From NCBI RefSeq assembly GCF_003201815.1, contig NZ_QJKB01000001.1, positions 1,488,001 through 1,552,000 of the forward strand: 64,000 nucleotides of DNA, in the 5' to 3' direction. A program made the translations under genes and the position numbers. Source of the stretch: Undibacterium pigrum (GTDB lineage: Bacteria; Pseudomonadota; Gammaproteobacteria; Burkholderiales; Burkholderiaceae_D). The notes below the pieces were generated by a model. That model was given only the letters and a program-made list of their open reading frames with translations, ran no database searches and was not told the DNA's origin. Below are positions 1-9,141 of this stretch, piece by piece. The stretch's first letter is position 1. Each line of letters opens with the position of its first letter.

Positions 1-342
1 GCTGGCAACCTGCAGGATGCCGTCCAACTCCATTTCTTCCAGCATGCCATCGGCAACATCCAGAAAATCATTGAAGTCGAGGAAATCATTCAAGGCCAGT
101 GGATGAATGAGCAATGTGGTTTCTATCTTCTCTGGATTGGCTTCGGCCAGTAGTTCAAGCTCGCGTTCCAGGTCTTCCAGCAAGGCCTCTGGTGTTTTGG
201 CCTGGCTGACAACATAACGCACTTGCTGTTTGACTTGCACAGCCTTTGCGAATGGACAGAGGTTCAAGCCGATGACGGCCTTGTCCAGCCAGGCCGCGGT
301 TGAAGAGATAACGTCGTCGGTATCGATGAGATTGCTAGGCAT
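1..342 (-). CDS. DUF1415 family protein, C-terminus cut by window edge
   Basis: The frame is open from an ATG at 342 to the left edge, giving 114 residues. The N-terminal half reads as a DUF1415 protein: a helical start, then GLNLCPFAKAV with its CPFA motif, then an acidic helix and a segment ending LIHPLALNDFLDFNDFL. DUF1415 proteins are small cytoplasmic proteins of unknown function common in proteobacteria. An in-frame ATG nine bases upstream (351) is an alternative start. Family assignment rests on the CPFA region and overall pattern. The stop codon lies outside the window. Confidence 0.8.
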   Translation of the reverse strand, partial: MPSNLIDTDDVISSTAAWLDKAVIGLNLCPFAKAVQVKQQVRYVVSQAKTPEALLEDLERELELLAEANPEKIETTLLIHPLALNDFLDFNDFLDVADGMLEEMELDGILQVAS

Positions 343-460
343 GATGTGCATAAAAAGGGGGAAGGCCCGAGGATACCATGCCAGATTTTCAGATGCATGA
401 CATCCGACAATTTTGCATGAGATCGACGAGCCTTCCGTGCTTGCGCCCTGCTCTCAGCTT

Positions 461-1150
461 TTACTTCGCCTCACCAGCGATTGCCTTGTAGCTTACAGCG
501 CCAAGTACTGCACCGACGATAGGAGCAAGCCAGAACAGCCACAATTGCTGCAAAGCCCAGCCGCCTACATAGATGGCGACACCGGTACTACGCGCAGGAT
601 TGACTGAGGTATTGGTGACAGGAATACTAATCAGATGGATAAGAGTCAGACCAAGGCCAATCGCGATAGGTGCAAAGCCTTGTGGTGCGCGGCTGTCTGT
701 AACACCCAGAATGATGACCAGGAACATCATGGTCATGACCACTTCTGTGACCAGCGCTGCCACCATGGAATAACCGCCAGGAGAATGCTCGGCAAAACCA
801 TTTGAAGCAAAACCACCAGACACATCAAAACCGGCCTTGCCACTGGCTATCAGGTACAGGACGCCACCAGCAACGATGCCACCCAATACCTGGGCAACGA
901 TGTAAGGCAGCAATTTATTCGCTGGAAAACGGCCACCAGCCCACAGGCCGATAGAGACAGCCGGATTCAAATGGCAGCCAGAGATATGGCCTATCGCATA
1001 GGCCATGGTCAGCACCGTCAAACCAAAAGCCAGTGACACACCGTGCAAGCCTATGCCCACACCAGGAAAAGCCGCTGCCAGCACGGCACTGCCACAGCCG
1101 CCCAGCACCAGCCAGAATGTTCCCAAAAATTCAGCACCATATTGTTTCAT
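461..1150 (-). CDS. aqpZ: Aquaporin Z, water channel
   Basis: This 229-residue inner-membrane channel carries both aquaporin half-helix motifs: CHLNPAVS (NPA at 62-64) and NTSVNPARS (NPA at 184-186). The four selectivity-filter residues of AqpZ are recognisable as F42, H172, T181 and R187, which argues for a water channel and against a glycerol facilitator. Six hydrophobic segments plus the two half-helices fit the family length. I chose the ATG at 1150 because the family begins with the helix [15 protein letters not shown]; an open extension to 1240 has no family resemblance. It is a single gene with no obvious operon partner. Confidence 0.95.
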   Translation of the reverse strand: MKQYGAEFLGTFWLVLGGCGSAVLAAAFPGVGIGLHGVSLAFGLTVLTMAYAIGHISGCHLNPAVSIGLWAGGRFPANKLLPYIVAQVLGGIVAGGVLYLIASGKAGFDVSGGFASNGFAEHSPGGYSMVAALVTEVVMTMMFLVIILGVTDSRAPQGFAPIAIGLGLTLIHLISIPVTNTSVNPARSTGVAIYVGGWALQQLWLFWLAPIVGAVLGAVSYKAIAGEAK

Positions 1151-1317
1151 TTTTACGCTCACTTTTCTAAGGTATGAGATTGCCCGGGTTCTGTACAAGG
1201 AATTTGCAAGCACCCAGCACAGTGAGCAACAATATAACAAAGCTATATTGCTGTATTGTTAAAATATGTAATGAATTAAACATGTTTTTCAAAAACAATA
1301 CACTTCCCTCGCAAAAT

Positions 1318-1348
1318 AAAAAAGCGAACACCTTGGTGTTCGCTTTTT
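1318..1348. terminator. Bidirectional intrinsic terminator
   Basis: GCGAACACC and GGTGTTCGC pair with only TT between them (so a tetraloop in practice). An A-run precedes and a T-run follows, so the hairpin can work on either strand. Its evident job is to end the leftward aceB transcript before aqpZ. Confidence 0.85.
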
Positions 1349-1403
1349 CAATGATCTGCAAACTGGTCAAGCTTGCAATGTAGCTTGCAATGTATCTAGC
1401 GCA

Positions 1404-2990
1404 TCAGATTTCTTCGTACAGAGGCAAAGTCAGGAATTCGGCAAAGTCTTCGGAAGTCGACATCTGTTCAAAAATTTGCGCAGCGCGGTCATAGGTAGGA
1501 CCTGTGCCAGCTACTTCTTTGACCTTGGCCAATTCTTCAGGGATCATCGCACGCACCATGTCGGCAGTGACCTTGCGGCCATCTTCCAGATTACCCTTGG
1601 CAGAACGTATCCATTGCCAGACTTGTGAGCGGCTGATTTCTGCCGTTGCGGCATCTTCCATGAGGTTATGGATAGGCACGCAACCGTTACCGGCCAGCCA
1701 TGCGCCAAGGTAATGGATGCCGACGTTAATGTTGTAACGCAGGCCCGCTTCAGTGATTGGTGTTTCTGGCTGGAAGTTCAACAAGTCTTTGGCGCTGACT
1801 TCGATATCAGGGCGTTGTTTGGAGATTTGGTTAGGTGCGTCGCCCAATACTTTCTTGAACTCTGTCATCGCCAGTTCTACCAGGCCAGGGTGAGCTACCC
1901 AGCCGCCATCGTAGCCGTCAGTTGCATCGCGGGCTTTGTCATTGCGTACGCCACCCATGGCGATCTCGTTTTTCTCTGGATCGTTCTTGATAGGAATCAG
2001 TGCTGCCATGCCACCAATTGCCGGAGCATTACGCTTGTGACAGGTTTTCAGCAACAGCAGTGCATAAGAACGCATGAATGGTGCTGTCATCGTGACCTTG
2101 GCGCGGTCTGCCAGGCAGAAGTCTTTATCGTTCTTGAATTTCTTGATACAAGAGAAGATGTAATCCCAGCGACCTGCGTTCAGGCCAGAGCTATGCTCGC
2201 GCAGTTCATACAAAATCTCATCCATCTCGAAAGCAGCAACGATAGTTTCGATCAGCACTGTCGCTTTGATGGTGCCTTGTGCCAGGCCGATTTCATTTTG
2301 CGCCATGACGAAAATATCGTTCCACAGGCGAGCTTCCAGATGGGATTCCATCTTGGGCAGATAAAAGTAAGGGCCAGCGCCGCGTGCCAGTTGTTCTTTG
2401 GCGTTATGGAACAGGAACAGGGCGAAGTCAAAAATGCCGCCAGAGATGCGTTTGCCATCGACCAGTACATGTTTTTCATCAAGGTGCCAGCCACGTGGGC
2501 GCACGACCAGAGTAGCGATCTTGTCGTTCAGTTTGTAGGATTTGCCGTTTTGTTCCAGGCTGATGGTGCGGCGCACGGCGTCGCGCATATTGATCTGGCC
2601 TGTAATCTGGTTATCCCAGTTTGGCGTATTGGAATCTTCAAAGTCTGTCATGTAGCTGTCAGCGCCAGAGTTGAAGGCGTTGATGACCATCTTGCGCTCT
2701 ACCGGGCCAGTAATTTCTACACGGCGGCACTCCAGCGCTTTGGGGATAGGCGCGATCTTCCAGTCACCTTCACGGATATGGCGCGTTTCTGGCAAGAAGT
2801 CTGGTGTTTCGCCAGCATCCAGGCGCTTGGCGCGTTCTACGCGAGCAGCCAGCAATTCCTGACGGCGTGGCTCGAATGCACGGCTCAGTTTGGCAACCAG
2901 GGCCAGGGCTTCCGGCGTCAAAATTTCGGCAAAGCCTGGCTTGATTTCGCCGCTGATTTGCATGCCTTCAGGTAAAGTCAGTTGTGTCAT
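1404..2990 (-). CDS. aceB: Malate synthase A
   Basis: The 528-residue protein condenses glyoxylate with acetyl-CoA to give malate in the glyoxylate shunt. The malate synthase signature is clear ([12 protein letters not shown]), as are VVRPRGWHL and the TDFEDSN segment of the TIM-barrel active site. Length matches the A-type enzyme (about 530), not the longer G type. The ATG at 2990 is preceded by GGAG at proper spacing; an upstream in-frame TTG at 3002 would begin within that Shine-Dalgarno sequence and is rejected. It lies 30 bp behind a HAD hydrolase gene on the same strand, so the two are probably cotranscribed. No isocitrate lyase gene is in the window. Confidence 0.96.
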   Translation of the reverse strand: MTQLTLPEGMQISGEIKPGFAEILTPEALALVAKLSRAFEPRRQELLAARVERAKRLDAGETPDFLPETRHIREGDWKIAPIPKALECRRVEITGPVERKMVINAFNSGADSYMTDFEDSNTPNWDNQITGQINMRDAVRRTISLEQNGKSYKLNDKIATLVVRPRGWHLDEKHVLVDGKRISGGIFDFALFLFHNAKEQLARGAGPYFYLPKMESHLEARLWNDIFVMAQNEIGLAQGTIKATVLIETIVAAFEMDEILYELREHSSGLNAGRWDYIFSCIKKFKNDKDFCLADRAKVTMTAPFMRSYALLLLKTCHKRNAPAIGGMAALIPIKNDPEKNEIAMGGVRNDKARDATDGYDGGWVAHPGLVELAMTEFKKVLGDAPNQISKQRPDIEVSAKDLLNFQPETPITEAGLRYNINVGIHYLGAWLAGNGCVPIHNLMEDAATAEISRSQVWQWIRSAKGNLEDGRKVTADMVRAMIPEELAKVKEVAGTGPTYDRAAQIFEQMSTSEDFAEFLTLPLYEEI

Positions 2991-3020
2991 TGTGGTCTCC
3001 AAAAATGAATTAAAACGAAA

Positions 3021-3701
3021 TCAGTTGCGGTGTTTTGCGATAAAGGGAATCAGGTCTTGCAGCGTGCGCCCTACGCCATGCGGCGTCACGCCCAGTTGTT
3101 CCAGCGGTGCGTTTTGCCGGTTGACCCAGAAGGTGGTGTAACCAAACCAGGTGGCACAACAGGCATCCCAGCAATTGCTGGATACAAACAGGATATTTTT
3201 TGCTGGCACACCAAATACATCAGGTGCCATTTGATAGGCCTCAGGTGCGGTCTTGAATTTCTTGACGACTTCGACCGACAGCAAGTGGCTGAATATGCCC
3301 TGCATGCCAGCCGCATCGACAGCCGACTGTAGCATGTGCAGATTACCGTTCGATAAAATCGACATCTTCATGTCCTGCGCCTGCAAGGCTTGCAGGACAG
3401 CCAGGTTTTCAGGAAAAGCTTTCAATCGCGCATACTGCCCCATCAGGGTATTTTGCGCATCAAGATTCAACTCCAGCCCCAGTTTTTGACAACTGAAGAG
3501 CAAGGAATCCTGCGTTACTTCCCAGAATGGTTTGTACATGCTGCACATGGTGCGCAGGCGGGTGTACTCAATTTGCTTGTCACGCCAGAGTTCTGCCAAT
3601 ACCCGCCCCTTGCCGGGAAACAGCTTGTCTGCCTGTTCGCTGATGGAATACACATCGAACAGAGTACCGTAAGCGTCAAAGGCAATGGCAGAGATGGGCA
3701 T
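3021..3701 (-). CDS. Haloacid dehalogenase type II (HAD family)
   Basis: This 226-residue HAD hydrolase has the (S)-2-haloacid dehalogenase layout: nucleophile D9 in FDAYGTLFD, motif II in SILSNGN, a lysine in VVKKFKTAPEAYQ, and SSNCWDACCATWFG, which corresponds to the SSNGFD...GAKNFG region of DehII enzymes. Such enzymes hydrolyse short 2-haloacids (chloroacetate to glycolate). The start at 3701 leaves the usual short lead before motif I; upstream sequence is AT-rich promoter DNA. It stands directly upstream of aceB and diverges from a LysR gene, so it may feed glyoxylate metabolism. Activity on other phosphorylated or halogenated substrates is possible. Confidence 0.82.
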   Translation of the reverse strand: MPISAIAFDAYGTLFDVYSISEQADKLFPGKGRVLAELWRDKQIEYTRLRTMCSMYKPFWEVTQDSLLFSCQKLGLELNLDAQNTLMGQYARLKAFPENLAVLQALQAQDMKMSILSNGNLHMLQSAVDAAGMQGIFSHLLSVEVVKKFKTAPEAYQMAPDVFGVPAKNILFVSSNCWDACCATWFGYTTFWVNRQNAPLEQLGVTPHGVGRTLQDLIPFIAKHRN

Positions 3702-3864
3702 GGTTTTAGCAGGAACCTTATTTGGCTTAAGCCGTAAATTTAAAAAATTGAATAGCAATCATCATGAAAGCAGTATATTCAATATAAAATACTATAATCA
3801 TCGAATTTCATCACTACATCTTTTCATTTTAGTTGCAAATGAAAAGATAAGAAGCCAGGTTCTT

Positions 3865-4770
3865 ATGGATCAGTTCAAACAAATTTCCACTTTTGCTGAA
3901 GTGGCAACACGCGGCAGCCTGTCGGCAGCAGCCCGGGCTGAGGGTGTAGCCCCTGCCATGATAGGCCGCCGTCTTGATGCGCTGGAAGAACGCCTGGGCG
4001 TCAAGCTCTTGCAACGTACTACCCGCAAGCTGGCGCTGACCAATGAAGGCGAAGCCTTCCTCGAAGATTGCCAGCGCATACTGGCTGATCTGGAAGCGGC
4101 GGAAGGCGCAGTGTCTGAACGCAGCGCCCGCGCCAGCGGTACGCTGACTATTTCAGCCCCGGCAGGTTTTGGCCGCCAGCACGTGGCACCACTGATGCCC
4201 TCTTTTTTGAGTGAGCATCGCGATGTGAAGCTGACGCTGAGCTTGAATGACAGGGTCGTGGACTTGATCGGTGAAGGTATAGACGTGGCGATACGCATAG
4301 CCGCCCTGACCGACTCCAACCTCATAGGCGTCAAGCTGGCTGACAACAAGCGTGTGGTAGTAGCCTCACCCGCCTACATCAAACGCCACGGTACACCGCA
4401 AACCCTGGACGAACTCAGCAAACACAATTGCCTGGCTTTCAGTGCCGATGGCAGCCAGCGCGGCTGGACTTTTCGCCAGAACGGCAAGAATGTCACGCTG
4501 AAGGTGGAAGGCAATATGGTCTGCAATGACGGTGAAGTCTTGCATGACTGGGCGCTGTCAGGCAAGGGCCTGGCCTGGCGGTCCATGTGGGAAGTGGGTG
4601 CAGAAATTGAAACCGGCAAGCTGATCACTGTGCTGGATGAATTCAATGCGCCGGGCAATGATATCTACGCGATATTCGCCCAGCGCCGTCACCTGCCCTT
4701 GCGCATACGGGCCTTCATCGACTTCTTGCGCCATGCCTACAGCCAGCCCAATTACTGGAAAAAATCCTGA
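3865..4770 (+). CDS. LysR-family transcriptional regulator
   Basis: The 301-residue protein has an N-terminal winged helix-turn-helix (about 1-60, with FAEVATRGSLSAAARAEG and RRLDALEERLGVKLLQRTTR) and a periplasmic-binding-protein-like effector domain behind it. The ATG at 3865 follows CCAGG and starts the domain at the usual place; an open extension upstream to 3685 runs through promoter DNA. It diverges from the HAD-aceB pair across 163 bp, the usual geometry for a LysR protein controlling the neighbouring operon as well as itself. The inducer cannot be told from sequence. Confidence 0.9.
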   Translation: MDQFKQISTFAEVATRGSLSAAARAEGVAPAMIGRRLDALEERLGVKLLQRTTRKLALTNEGEAFLEDCQRILADLEAAEGAVSERSARASGTLTISAPAGFGRQHVAPLMPSFLSEHRDVKLTLSLNDRVVDLIGEGIDVAIRIAALTDSNLIGVKLADNKRVVVASPAYIKRHGTPQTLDELSKHNCLAFSADGSQRGWTFRQNGKNVTLKVEGNMVCNDGEVLHDWALSGKGLAWRSMWEVGAEIETGKLITVLDEFNAPGNDIYAIFAQRRHLPLRIRAFIDFLRHAYSQPNYWKKS

Positions 4771-4796
4771 ACAAGCTTCGCAGGTCAGGATTTTCC
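4762..4796. terminator. Convergent terminator overlapping the LysR stop codon
   Basis: AAATCCTGA (which includes the LysR TGA) pairs with TCAGGATTT across a 14-base loop and is followed by TTTT. It separates the LysR gene from the leftward beta-propeller lipoprotein gene. Confidence 0.6.
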
Positions 4797-4813
4797 CTTA
4801 TCGCCGCATCACC

Positions 4814-6421
4814 CTATCGCCCTATGGCAAACAGCACTGCATTATTAATCGCATATACCGCACCGTCTGCTCCTATGGCTGTGGGCGTATAGGATTCACC
4901 CAGGCCACTGGTCAGGCGTATTCTCTCGCTGAGGGTATTCGTCGCCAGGTCCCAGCGATATAAATAGCCATCTTCGCTGTTGACTACAATAGAGCGGGTA
5001 AAAGGGTCGACGGCTGCCGTATTGATGCACCATTCATAAACGCCGCCCGGCCAGTTGGGGTCAGGTGTTGCGCCCAATATGGTCAGGACTTCTGTCATGA
5101 CCTGCTGTTCCGAGATACTGTCTTTCTGACTGGCATTCGGGTCAAGTATCGCAATCCGGTTTTTTGAATCACCAGAACCTGAGCGTGCGTAGTTATTGTA
5201 TTTGACCATGATCAGATAGGGTGAAGTTCCACGATAACTGGGAACCATGCTGGTGGGCACGATGGATGCCGTATCATCCCAGCCAAAGGAACCTGGTAAT
5301 TTTGTTTGCGACAAGTCAGCATTAAAATGCAGCATCCAGCCGCGCTGGTTATGCGCGTTGACCGTGGTTTCCAGTACACCTATATACACATCACCATCTG
5401 GGCCTATGGTAGGTGAAGCCGTACTATCATCTGAGATGAAAGCTGCGGCTTTTTCCTGTGGATCCATGAGGCGCACCCTGCTCTTGACTGCCAGCGTGGT
5501 GCTGTCCAGTGCCAGCAAGTAACCTGCCTGGCGTACACCAGTAGCCGCATTGCCATTGACGACGACATACAAGGTTTTTTGATCAGCCGAGATTGCCGGT
5601 GCGCTATTTGTTGCTGGTTTGACGATGCTGGTGTCATCAGTCATGCCTGCCACGGCCATCCATGTCGCCTTGCCACCAGCCGTGATACGGACAAAGCCAC
5701 TGCTTAAACCAAGAGGGCTGCCAGGTACTGCAATAAAACCAAAGTAGATATTATTTTGTGCATCTGCCGTGATGGGCGTATTGATGAAGACCGAGGCATT
5801 CATCAACACCTTGTCGGCCGCATATTTGGCGTCGCCATAGAACACCAGAGTCTGGGTAGTTGCAGTAGCCGAGTCAGCATCATCACGGTAGTACACCTTA
5901 CCACCAGCACCGGGAGCATAGATGCGGTTGCTGCCAGTCAGTGTAAGGTTGTAACTGGGTGTCCAGCGATGAGCAGGCATGATGTAATCGCTGGGCACAC
6001 TCCAGATTTGTGCGCCCGTAGTTCCTGAACGCGCTTCAAACCTATAGACGTCGGCAGCTTCAGACTTGACCGGCAAGATGACGGTATTTTTTGCGGTGAT
6101 GACGGGTGAGCCATAATGGTAAAACAAATAGCCTGCCGTCGAATATTGCGGTGCAAGATCGACGCCCGTCCTCCACAGTATGCGGTTCAGTGGCTGAGTG
6201 GCGATGCCGGAGATTGCATCATGCTGGGCATTGCGTCCAAAACCAGACCAGGCAGGGCCATTGACCTGAGTATCTCTGGGAGGAATGACATCGCCACCTG
6301 TGACAACACTACTTCCTCCGCCGCCACCACAAGAAAGCAAAGTAATGATGGACGTCACAGCCAGCAGGTACTGAAGTGCTCTACCTTGCCAGACGTGCCG
6401 ACTGTTTTCATTGATATGCAT
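4814..6421 (-). CDS. Lipoprotein with PQQ-like beta-propeller
   Basis: The 535-residue protein begins with a signal peptide and lipobox ending LLSC (Cys31), followed by a glycine-serine linker, so it is a predicted lipoprotein. The rest is blade-like repeats with phrases such as GSPVITAKNTVILPVK, SPTIGPDGDVYIGV and APAISADQKTLYVVV, typical of PQQ/WD40-type beta-propellers that act as scaffolds or sugar/quinone-binding proteins. No catalytic residues are identifiable. The ATG at 6421 has GAGG upstream. It diverges from the HzsA-like lipoprotein gene across 163 bp, suggesting joint function in the cell envelope. Precise role unknown. Confidence 0.75.
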   Translation of the reverse strand: MHINENSRHVWQGRALQYLLAVTSIITLLSCGGGGGSSVVTGGDVIPPRDTQVNGPAWSGFGRNAQHDAISGIATQPLNRILWRTGVDLAPQYSTAGYLFYHYGSPVITAKNTVILPVKSEAADVYRFEARSGTTGAQIWSVPSDYIMPAHRWTPSYNLTLTGSNRIYAPGAGGKVYYRDDADSATATTQTLVFYGDAKYAADKVLMNASVFINTPITADAQNNIYFGFIAVPGSPLGLSSGFVRITAGGKATWMAVAGMTDDTSIVKPATNSAPAISADQKTLYVVVNGNAATGVRQAGYLLALDSTTLAVKSRVRLMDPQEKAAAFISDDSTASPTIGPDGDVYIGVLETTVNAHNQRGWMLHFNADLSQTKLPGSFGWDDTASIVPTSMVPSYRGTSPYLIMVKYNNYARSGSGDSKNRIAILDPNASQKDSISEQQVMTEVLTILGATPDPNWPGGVYEWCINTAAVDPFTRSIVVNSEDGYLYRWDLATNTLSERIRLTSGLGESYTPTAIGADGAVYAINNAVLFAIGR

Positions 6422-6584
6422 ATAAGCCTCGCTCTTATTGCACTGGAAAGCTACAGCTCCCGGGAATTCAGCACCTAGACCAGGAAAGCACCTGTGTCAG
6501 ATTGACTTAGTTTTGCCTGAATTTCAAGAGCAATGTTTACTGTAGACTACAATCTGCACACATCGTTCAATCCAGCCTGAGCTC

Positions 6585-9038
6585 ATGGACAAGAGATTAG
6601 TATCCATCACCTTATTCATCGCCTGCTGTTGCAGTTTGCTGCTGGCTTGCGAGCGCAACAGCAAAGCGCCGGAATCAGCAAACTCTGGCCAGGCACAAGC
6701 ACAAGTACTGGCTATTTTGTCGTTTACCGCAGAAAAGCCCATAGTCAATGCGGGAGAAGCCAATCAATTGCAGTGGCAGGTACAAGGCGCAAAGAAACTG
6801 CAGATCAGCCCCGACATAGGTGAAGTCAGCGACAAGCAAAGCATCACCGTGCATGCCCAGCTCAGCACTGAGTACACACTGACCGCCATCGACGAGCATG
6901 GCAATACCAGCATTGCCAGCCTGACAGTGGATATCAATCAGGCTAGTGCAGTACTAAAATCTTATCCCATCATTTTCGTCACACAAGTGCCGCTGCAACA
7001 GGATAATGCAGCGCGCCTGTCGGCTTTTGCCAACCATACGACGGATGTCAGCAAAGTACCACGTGGCGGAGATTTGATGCTGCGCTATCCGGATGGCAGC
7101 TTACGCAATCTGACCAGAGAAGCAGGTTTTGGTGTCAGTGGTTTTCAGGGTGCAAAGGCCATCGCCGTACGTGAACCATCCATACATTGGGATGGTACTA
7201 AAGCGCTGTTCAGCATGTTGACAGGTGCGCCATACCAGGCAGACAAAGCAGGTAAGCAAGGCAAAACATACTGGCAAATCTATGAAGTCAGCGGACTGGG
7301 TAAAGATCAAAAGGCCATGATCAGAAAAATCCCTTTTCAGGATGCCAACTACAATAATGTCTCGCCACTATATGCCAGCGATGATGCCATCATTTTCACT
7401 TCAGACCGTCCTTATAACGGCCAGACTCATCTTTACCCGCAACTTGATGAATATGAGGCCACGCCCACGATCACCGGCATATGGAGCCTGCCACCTGGTG
7501 CCAAACAAGCGCATTTATTGAACCATACACCCAGCGGTGCATTCAGCCCCATCATAGACAGTTATGGCAGATTGCTGTTTACCCGCTGGGACCATTTACA
7601 GCAAGACCAGTTGGCAGATCGCGACCGTGATGCACAAAACAATGGTCTTGCCCTGCCCTTTCACTCTTTCAACTATGCAGATGAAAGCTTTGATGCGCAT
7701 AAATTATCTCAGCGCACAGAAGTCTTTCCAGAATCGCGGGTAGGCAGCAGCGGCCCTTACGGAAAAATAAGTGGCTTCCGCAGTAATTTTTTCACCATCT
7801 GGCAAATCAACCAGGATGGCACGGGAGAAGAAACCTTGAATCATCTGGGCCAGCATGAACTGGCTTTTGGTGCCATGTCTGCCAGCTTTAGTGATGATGC
7901 ATATTTAAAGACGCAGAGCGTGACTGGCTTGCAGGCCAATCGTCTTGCCCTTCGGCGCGAAGCAGGCTTGTTTCATTTGCGTGAAGACCCGCTGCAGCCA
8001 GGAACTTACTACGCAACGAATGCACGTGAATCAACGTCCTATACTACCAATCACTTGCTTAAGCTGCAGGCCAGTCCGGACATGAATCCAGAGAAGATTA
8101 CTCTCATCCCCATCACTGCAACGGCTGCCAATGACATATTGCCGGGTGGCCGTTACCGCAATCCCCTGCCATTATCGGATGGTGAATTTGTCGCCAGCCA
8201 TACTTCCGATATGCTGCCACCAGTAGAGGGCAAGGGTTTGACAGACCTGCGCCTGAAGTTCCTGAACATGATTGACAAAACCGGCTTATATATCGCTGGC
8301 CAGCCGCTGACTGCTGGCTTGCATAAATCACTGAGCTGGCAGGATGGCAAAGAAAAGAAGAGCTATGAAGGCTTGCTCTGGGAACTGGAGGCAGTAGAAG
8401 TCAGGCCACGACCCAGACCACGGCGTGCCACCTCACAACTGGAAGCACCAGAACGTGCCGTACTGGCAGAAGAAGGCGTCAGCGAAACGGCATTGCGCGC
8501 ATGGTTACGCGACCATGAACTGGCCCTGATTGTGACACGTGACCAGAGCAGTCGTGACCGTGCAGATATGCAGCAGCCTTACAATTTGCGTGTCCCCGGC
8601 GACAAGAAAACCATCTCAGTCACAAACAAAGAGGCAAAGGTCTACGATGTTTCTCACTTCCAGATAGTAGAAGCCAGCCTGCTCAGGGCTTATGAAAACA
8701 GGCCAGGGCGCCGGGTACTTGCCACCATCACCGACTTGCAAAAACTGAATAATCCAACACTGAAGAATGCGCCACCGGGCAGCGTGAAAATCGCCAGTGA
8801 CGGCTCCACTGCCGCCTTTGTCCCTGCGGGTAAAGCATTGAGCTGGCAGACTACCGATGAAAAAGGCAATGCCATTGTACGCGAGCGCAACTGGATTACT
8901 TTTCAACGCGGTGAAATGCGCGTATGCGCATCTTGCCACGGCGTGAATAGCCAGAATCAGGCAGGCCTTGCTACGCCACTGAACAAGCCTCAGGCCTTGC
9001 GGGAATTACTGGGATTATGGAAGACGCTGCCCAAATAA
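6585..9038 (+). CDS. HzsA-related lipoprotein with haem c motif
   Basis: The 817-residue protein has a signal peptide with lipobox LLAC (Cys22), an Ig-like domain at about 45-115, a long propeller-like middle section beginning PIIFVTQVPLQQD, and near the C-terminus one CASCH motif (781-785) that should bind haem c covalently. This arrangement resembles proteins annotated as related to the hydrazine synthase alpha subunit middle domain; these are widespread outside anammox bacteria and their reaction is unknown. The single CxxCH and lack of other haem motifs argue for an electron-transfer lipoprotein or oxidoreductase, not hydrazine synthase. Transcribed away from the beta-propeller lipoprotein. 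Confidence 0.72.
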   Translation: MDKRLVSITLFIACCCSLLLACERNSKAPESANSGQAQAQVLAILSFTAEKPIVNAGEANQLQWQVQGAKKLQISPDIGEVSDKQSITVHAQLSTEYTLTAIDEHGNTSIASLTVDINQASAVLKSYPIIFVTQVPLQQDNAARLSAFANHTTDVSKVPRGGDLMLRYPDGSLRNLTREAGFGVSGFQGAKAIAVREPSIHWDGTKALFSMLTGAPYQADKAGKQGKTYWQIYEVSGLGKDQKAMIRKIPFQDANYNNVSPLYASDDAIIFTSDRPYNGQTHLYPQLDEYEATPTITGIWSLPPGAKQAHLLNHTPSGAFSPIIDSYGRLLFTRWDHLQQDQLADRDRDAQNNGLALPFHSFNYADESFDAHKLSQRTEVFPESRVGSSGPYGKISGFRSNFFTIWQINQDGTGEETLNHLGQHELAFGAMSASFSDDAYLKTQSVTGLQANRLALRREAGLFHLREDPLQPGTYYATNARESTSYTTNHLLKLQASPDMNPEKITLIPITATAANDILPGGRYRNPLPLSDGEFVASHTSDMLPPVEGKGLTDLRLKFLNMIDKTGLYIAGQPLTAGLHKSLSWQDGKEKKSYEGLLWELEAVEVRPRPRPRRATSQLEAPERAVLAEEGVSETALRAWLRDHELALIVTRDQSSRDRADMQQPYNLRVPGDKKTISVTNKEAKVYDVSHFQIVEASLLRAYENRPGRRVLATITDLQKLNNPTLKNAPPGSVKIASDGSTAAFVPAGKALSWQTTDEKGNAIVRERNWITFQRGEMRVCASCHGVNSQNQAGLATPLNKPQALRELLGLWKTLPK

Positions 9039-9094
9039 GATTACCGGGCATACGGGACAGAGTGACCGATAGTGGCCGAAGTTGGCGAGATTTT

Positions 9095-9128
9095 CTGCAT
9101 CAAGGCTGACCGTTCTGCCTTGATGCAG
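9095..9128. repeat. 12-bp stem-loop between convergent genes
   Basis: CTGCATCAAGGC and GCCTTGATGCAG form a perfect 12-bp stem with a 10-base loop, midway between the HzsA-like gene and the convergent chemoreceptor gene. Neither side carries a clear T-run on the transcript it would end, so it may be a weak terminator or an mRNA-stabilising hairpin. Confidence 0.55.
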
Positions 9129-9141
9129 ATGCAGGCAAATC

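Noticed and set aside
1668-2975. Open frame of 435 codons antisense to aceB
   Set aside because: It overlies malate synthase with its full signature; the composition is cysteine- and histidine-rich without domain resemblance.
2991-3002. TTG start twelve bases upstream for aceB
   Set aside because: It would overlap the GGAG ribosome-binding site of the ATG at 2990.
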